NCBI RefSeq assembly: GCF_017356015.1
Contig: NZ_JAFIQV010000002.1
Location: 186,001-250,000 of the forward strand
From: Azospirillum sp. SYSU D00513
GTDB lineage: Bacteria; Pseudomonadota; Alphaproteobacteria; Azospirillales; Azospirillaceae
Length of the DNA stretch: 64,000 nucleotides
Reading direction: 5' to 3'
The notes under the pieces are model-generated. The model searched no databases, was not told where the DNA came from, and saw only the letters and a program-made list of their open reading frames with translations. The number at the start of each line of letters is the position of its first letter. Positions within the stretch are counted from its first letter, which is position 1. The translations under genes and the position numbers were made by a program. Of the stretch, positions 60,747-64,000 are shown piece after piece.

Positions 60747-62012
60747 TCAGGCCTTCAGCCGCTCGATCATCTCGCGGGTGATGAGGCTGACGCCGCCCTC
60801 GCTGCGGTAGAAGCGCTTGGCGTCCTCCTCCGGATCCTCGCCGACGACGAGGCCGTTGGGGATCTCCACGCCGCGGTCGATGACGACCTTCTTCAGGCGG
60901 CAGTTCCGCCCGATGTCGACGTCCGGCAGGACGACGGCCTCGTGCAGCTCGCTGAAGGAGTTGACGCGGACCGAGCTGAAGAGCAGCGACCGCCGGACCG
61001 AGGACCCGGAGATGATGCAGCCGCCCGACACCAGGCTGTCCACCGCCATGCCGCGCCGGTCCTCATCGTCGAAGACGAACTTCGCGGGCGGAAGCTGCTC
61101 CTGGTAGGTGAAGATCGGCCAGTCGCGGTCGTACATGTTGAGCTGCGGCGTGACGTGGCAGAGGTCCAGGTTGGCCTCCCAATAGGCGTCGATGGTGCCG
61201 ACGTCGCGCCAGTAGGGGGCCGATTCGGGGCCGTGCACCGCCGATTCGGCGAAGTCGTGCGCCATGACGCGGGCGCCCTTGGCGACCAGGTAGGGGATGA
61301 TGTCCTTGCCGAAGTCGCGGCTGGAACCGGCGTCGGCGGCGTCGCGGTCGAGCTGCTCGTACAGGAACTGGGCGTTGAAGACGTAGATGCCCATGCTGGC
61401 CAGCGCCTTGTCCGGCTTGCCGGGGATGGCGGGCGGGTCGGCCGGCTTCTCCACGAAGTCGATGACGCGGTTGTTCTCGTCCACATGCATGACGCCGAAG
61501 CCGGTCGCCTGCATGCGCGGCACCTCGACGCAGGGCACGGTCACGTCGGCCCCGCGGGCGATGTGGTCGAGCAGCAGGGCGCCGTAATCCATCTTGTAGA
61601 TGTGGTCGCCCGCGAGGATCAGCACATATTCCGGCTCGTGGTCGCGCAGGATGTCGAGGTTCTGGTACACGGCGTCGGCCGTGCCCTGGTACCAGGCGGT
61701 CTCGCTGATGCGCTGCTGGGCGGGCAGCAGGTCGCAGAACTCGTTCATCTCGCCGCGCAGGAAGTTCCAGCCGCGCTGCATGTGGCGCAGCAGGCTGTGG
61801 GACTTGTACTGCGTCAGCACGCCGATGCGGCGGAATCCCGAATTGATGCAGTTGGACAGGGCGAAATCGATGATCCGGAACTTCCCGCCGAAATAGGTGG
61901 CGGGCTTGGCGCGCCGGTCGGTGAGCTGCTTCAGACGGCTGCCGCGTCCCCCGGCCAGCACCAATGCCACGGCGCGCCTCGGGGCCAGACGCAAATCCCG
62001 CTTGTCGAGCAT
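60747..62012 (-). CDS. glgC: Glucose-1-phosphate adenylyltransferase
   Basis: 421 residues from ATG 62012, behind [46 protein letters not shown] is the nucleotidyl-transferase start. The active-site loop is GDHIYKMDY and the C-terminal beta helix runs from about residue 300. It makes ADP-glucose for glgA. The frame extends upstream without homology. Confidence 0.98.
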   Translation of the reverse strand: MLDKRDLRLAPRRAVALVLAGGRGSRLKQLTDRRAKPATYFGGKFRIIDFALSNCINSGFRRIGVLTQYKSHSLLRHMQRGWNFLRGEMNEFCDLLPAQQRISETAWYQGTADAVYQNLDILRDHEPEYVLILAGDHIYKMDYGALLLDHIARGADVTVPCVEVPRMQATGFGVMHVDENNRVIDFVEKPADPPAIPGKPDKALASMGIYVFNAQFLYEQLDRDAADAGSSRDFGKDIIPYLVAKGARVMAHDFAESAVHGPESAPYWRDVGTIDAYWEANLDLCHVTPQLNMYDRDWPIFTYQEQLPPAKFVFDDEDRRGMAVDSLVSGGCIISGSSVRRSLLFSSVRVNSFSELHEAVVLPDVDIGRNCRLKKVVIDRGVEIPNGLVVGEDPEEDAKRFYRSEGGVSLITREMIERLKA

Positions 62013-62194
62013 GAGCGATCCTCTATCCGTTCTTCTTTTCGTCGACCCGTCCGGTCCTGCTCGCCAGGAGGGTAGAGCCCCCTGCCACGAACCGCTTAGG
62101 TCCGACCGTGCCACATTCCCCCGGAAGGGCCAATAGGCCCTAGGGGACAGGCGCGGGAATAGGCCGTTCCGCCGGATCCGCTGCCCGGAAATCA

Positions 62195-62209
62195 GCCCAA
62201 AAATTGGGC
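62195..62209. promoter_or_regulatory. AT-centred dyad in the glgC/amt control region
   Basis: GCCCAA and TTGGGC are exact inverses around AAA. It is about 220 bases upstream of the amt -24 element, where an enhancer-binding protein site could lie, but it does not match the usual NtrC site (TGCACC...GGTGCA). Confidence 0.35.
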
Positions 62210-62425
62210 AGACATGTCCCGTTTGCCCTCATCGGCAGCTTCTTTCCCCCTCGTCGGCCGGTGCGGCCCCACCGGCGGCCGCAGAAATCCGCCCCTATCC
62301 CTTTGCGCCAGGGAACCGGAAGGCCTGCCTGAAAAATGTGCAAACACCCCTTGGAACCCCGGCTGCGGCGCAATCTCTGGTCAGCGGAGCGGCAGCGGGG
62401 CCGGGATTCCCTTAGCCCTTTTGGT

Positions 62426-62440
62426 TGGCACGGAACTTGT
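62426..62440 (+). promoter_or_regulatory. Sigma-54 promoter of amt
   Basis: TGGCACG (62426-62432), 4 bases, TTGT (62437-62440) matches the -24/-12 consensus (TGGCACG-N4-TTGCA) with GG and GT in the key positions. The start codon lies about 185 bases further on. This indicates nitrogen control through NtrC. Confidence 0.8.
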
Positions 62441-62626
62441 AAGGAAGGGGGCAGTCCATGGTCCCGCCCGCCGCCCCGCCTTCGCCGGGGAAGGGGCGGC
62501 CGGGACGGGGTTGCTCCCGCCGCCCCCTCCGTCCGGAGAGGCCCGCCGCCAGCCATGGCGAAGGCCCTGTCCGGAGGGGAGGGCCGGCGGGGGCCGGGAA
62601 AAGAATTTGGAGAAAGAGGAGCCTCG

Positions 62627-63961
62627 ATGAGCCGTCTGTTCCTTCTCGCCGCGCCGCTGGTGGCGGGTGCCCTCGGCCTGGCGGGCCTGCCGGTCGCGGC
62701 ACTGGCGCAGGACGCCGCCGCGCCCGCCGCCGAAGCCGCCGCCGCCGCCGCGCCGACGCTCAGCGCCGGCGACACCGCCTGGGTCATCACGGCGACCGCC
62801 CTGGTCCTGTTCATGACCATCCCGGGCCTGGCCCTGTTCTACGGCGGCATGGTCCGCAAGATGAACGTGCTGGCCACCGTGATGCAGAGCTTCGCGATCT
62901 GCTGCCTCGCCTCGATCATCTGGGTCGTCGCCGGCTACAGCATCGCCTTCACCGAGGGCACCCCCTTCTTCGGCAGCCTCGACAAGATGCTGCTGGCCGG
63001 CGTCACCAAGGACAGCCTGTCCGGCGTGATCCCGGAGACGGTCTTCATCACCTTCCAGATGACCTTCGCGATCATCACCCCCGCCCTGATCGCCGGCGCC
63101 TTCGCCGACCGCATGAAGTTCTCCTCCATGCTGGTGTTCATGGGCTTCTGGTCGCTGCTGATCTACGCCCCCGTCACCCACTGGGTCTGGGGTCCGGGCG
63201 GCTACCTGCTGGGTGACGGCGTGCTCGACTATGCCGGCGGCACGGTCGTCCACATCAACGCGGGCGTCGCCGGCCTCGTCGCCGCCATGGTCATCGGCAA
63301 GCGCAAGGGCTACCCGAACGAGAACTTCGCCCCGCACAACCTGGTGCTGAGCCTCGTCGGCGCCTCGATGCTGTGGGTGGGCTGGTTCGGCTTCAACGCC
63401 GGCTCGGCGCTGGCCGCCGACGGCCGTGCGGGCATGGCCATGCTGGTCACGCAGATCGCCGCCGCCACGGGCGGCATGTCCTGGCTGATCGTCGAGTGGG
63501 TCGCCAAGGGCAAGCCCTCGATCCTCGGCATCATCTCCGGCGCCGTCGCCGGCCTGGTCGCCATCACCCCGGCCTCGGGCTTCGTCGGTCCGGTCGGCGC
63601 GCTGGTCATCGGCCTGGTCTCCGGCATCATCTGCTACTGGGGCGCCACCGGCCTGAAGCGCGCGCTCGGCTATGACGACTCGCTCGACGCCTTCGGCGTG
63701 CACGGGCTGGGCGGCATCGTCGGCGCGGTCCTGACCGGCGTCTTCGCCCAGGAAGCCATCGGCGGCACCGCCGGCCTGCTGGAAGGCAACGCCGGCCAGG
63801 TCGTGACGCAGATCTACGGCATCGTCGCCACCATCGTGTACTCGGCCATCGGCTCCTTCATCCTGCTGAAGGTGATCGACGTGGTCATGGGCCTGCGCGT
63901 CGACGAGGACGTCGAGCGCGACGGCCTGGACCTGGCCCTGCACGGCGAGACGATCCACTAA
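62627..63961 (+). CDS. amtB: Ammonium transporter (Amt/AmtB)
   Basis: 444 residues from ATG 62627, behind AGAGGAG. An N-terminal signal sequence with Ala-rich spacer (LAQDAAAPAAEAA) precedes eleven membrane segments. Pore histidines are in THWVWGPGG and FGVHGLGGI. Trimeric channel for ammonium. A glnK/glnZ partner is often adjacent but is not seen in the available sequence. The window ends 39 bases after its stop. Confidence 0.98.
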   Translation: MSRLFLLAAPLVAGALGLAGLPVAALAQDAAAPAAEAAAAAAPTLSAGDTAWVITATALVLFMTIPGLALFYGGMVRKMNVLATVMQSFAICCLASIIWVVAGYSIAFTEGTPFFGSLDKMLLAGVTKDSLSGVIPETVFITFQMTFAIITPALIAGAFADRMKFSSMLVFMGFWSLLIYAPVTHWVWGPGGYLLGDGVLDYAGGTVVHINAGVAGLVAAMVIGKRKGYPNENFAPHNLVLSLVGASMLWVGWFGFNAGSALAADGRAGMAMLVTQIAAATGGMSWLIVEWVAKGKPSILGIISGAVAGLVAITPASGFVGPVGALVIGLVSGIICYWGATGLKRALGYDDSLDAFGVHGLGGIVGAVLTGVFAQEAIGGTAGLLEGNAGQVVTQIYGIVATIVYSAIGSFILLKVIDVVMGLRVDEDVERDGLDLALHGETIH

Positions 63962-64000
63962 GCGCCTTCCGCGCCAGCCAAGTCCTCCCTCCTGCCGCCG

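Larger units (their letters stand above)
62013..62626. other. Divergent regulatory region between glgC and amt
   Basis: 614 bases without a convincing gene. Contains the sigma-54 promoter of amt (62426-62440), an IR GCCCAA-AAA-TTGGGC (62195-62209) and a hairpin AGGGCC-AATA-GGCCCT (62126-62141). Long GC-rich frames on both strands here are not supported by any family match. Confidence 0.6.

Overview
The window is high-GC alphaproteobacterial chromosome. Gene families, gene order and codon use fit a Rhodospirillales bacterium, most likely Azospirillum or a close relative. That placement is an inference from the nitrogen-controlled amt gene, the complete pst/pho block, an RpoH-type sigma factor, CarD, FdxA and the Suv3-like helicase. 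No rRNA, tRNA, CRISPR array, transposase or integrase was seen. Most of the window is ordinary core genome.

Layout: 1-10 kb holds a truncated yifB/comM ATPase gene, a creatininase-family gene, terC, an S4 RNA-binding gene next to a Suv3-like helicase, an exported protein of unknown function and htpG behind a likely heat-shock promoter. At 10-13.4 kb lie a possible 23-residue hydrophobic peptide, a transglutaminase, a Fur-family regulator and a HAD phosphatase. At 13.6-20.8 kb is a manganese/zinc ABC importer operon (binding protein, ATPase, two permeases, one with a DtxR-like tail). It is translationally coupled to a soluble hybrid histidine kinase. At 20.9-29.3 kb are a cold-shock gene, an NtrC-type regulator, coaBC-dut, an Rrf2 regulator with cysK, a duplicated-domain protein of unknown function, and a moeB-like/DsrE-like pair with a small downstream gene.

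At 29.5-37.6 kb the phosphate regulon runs on the minus strand as phoR, pstS, pstC, pstA, pstB, phoU, phoB. It has a clear three-unit Pho box before pstS. At 37.7-47.2 kb come a DUF938 methyltransferase, fdxA, carD, a degenerate calcineurin-type phosphoesterase, rpoH, a class III cyclase, a degenerate nuclease-fold protein coupled to a cytochrome c, and a prolyl aminopeptidase. At 47.3-54 kb a chemoreceptor precedes rpmI-rplT and pheST. At 54.3-64 kb are a single-domain response regulator, two small genes, lepA, an AT-rich foreign-looking beta-family gene, glgA-glgC, and amt behind a sigma-54 promoter.

The regions most worth a second look are the AT-rich gene at 57979-59058, the short peptide frame at 10132-10203, the metal-uptake operon with its promoter dyads and coupled kinase, and the two pseudoenzyme-like proteins at 40035 and 44365. 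Start codons were often chosen by eye from Shine-Dalgarno sequences and family alignments, and several remain uncertain.
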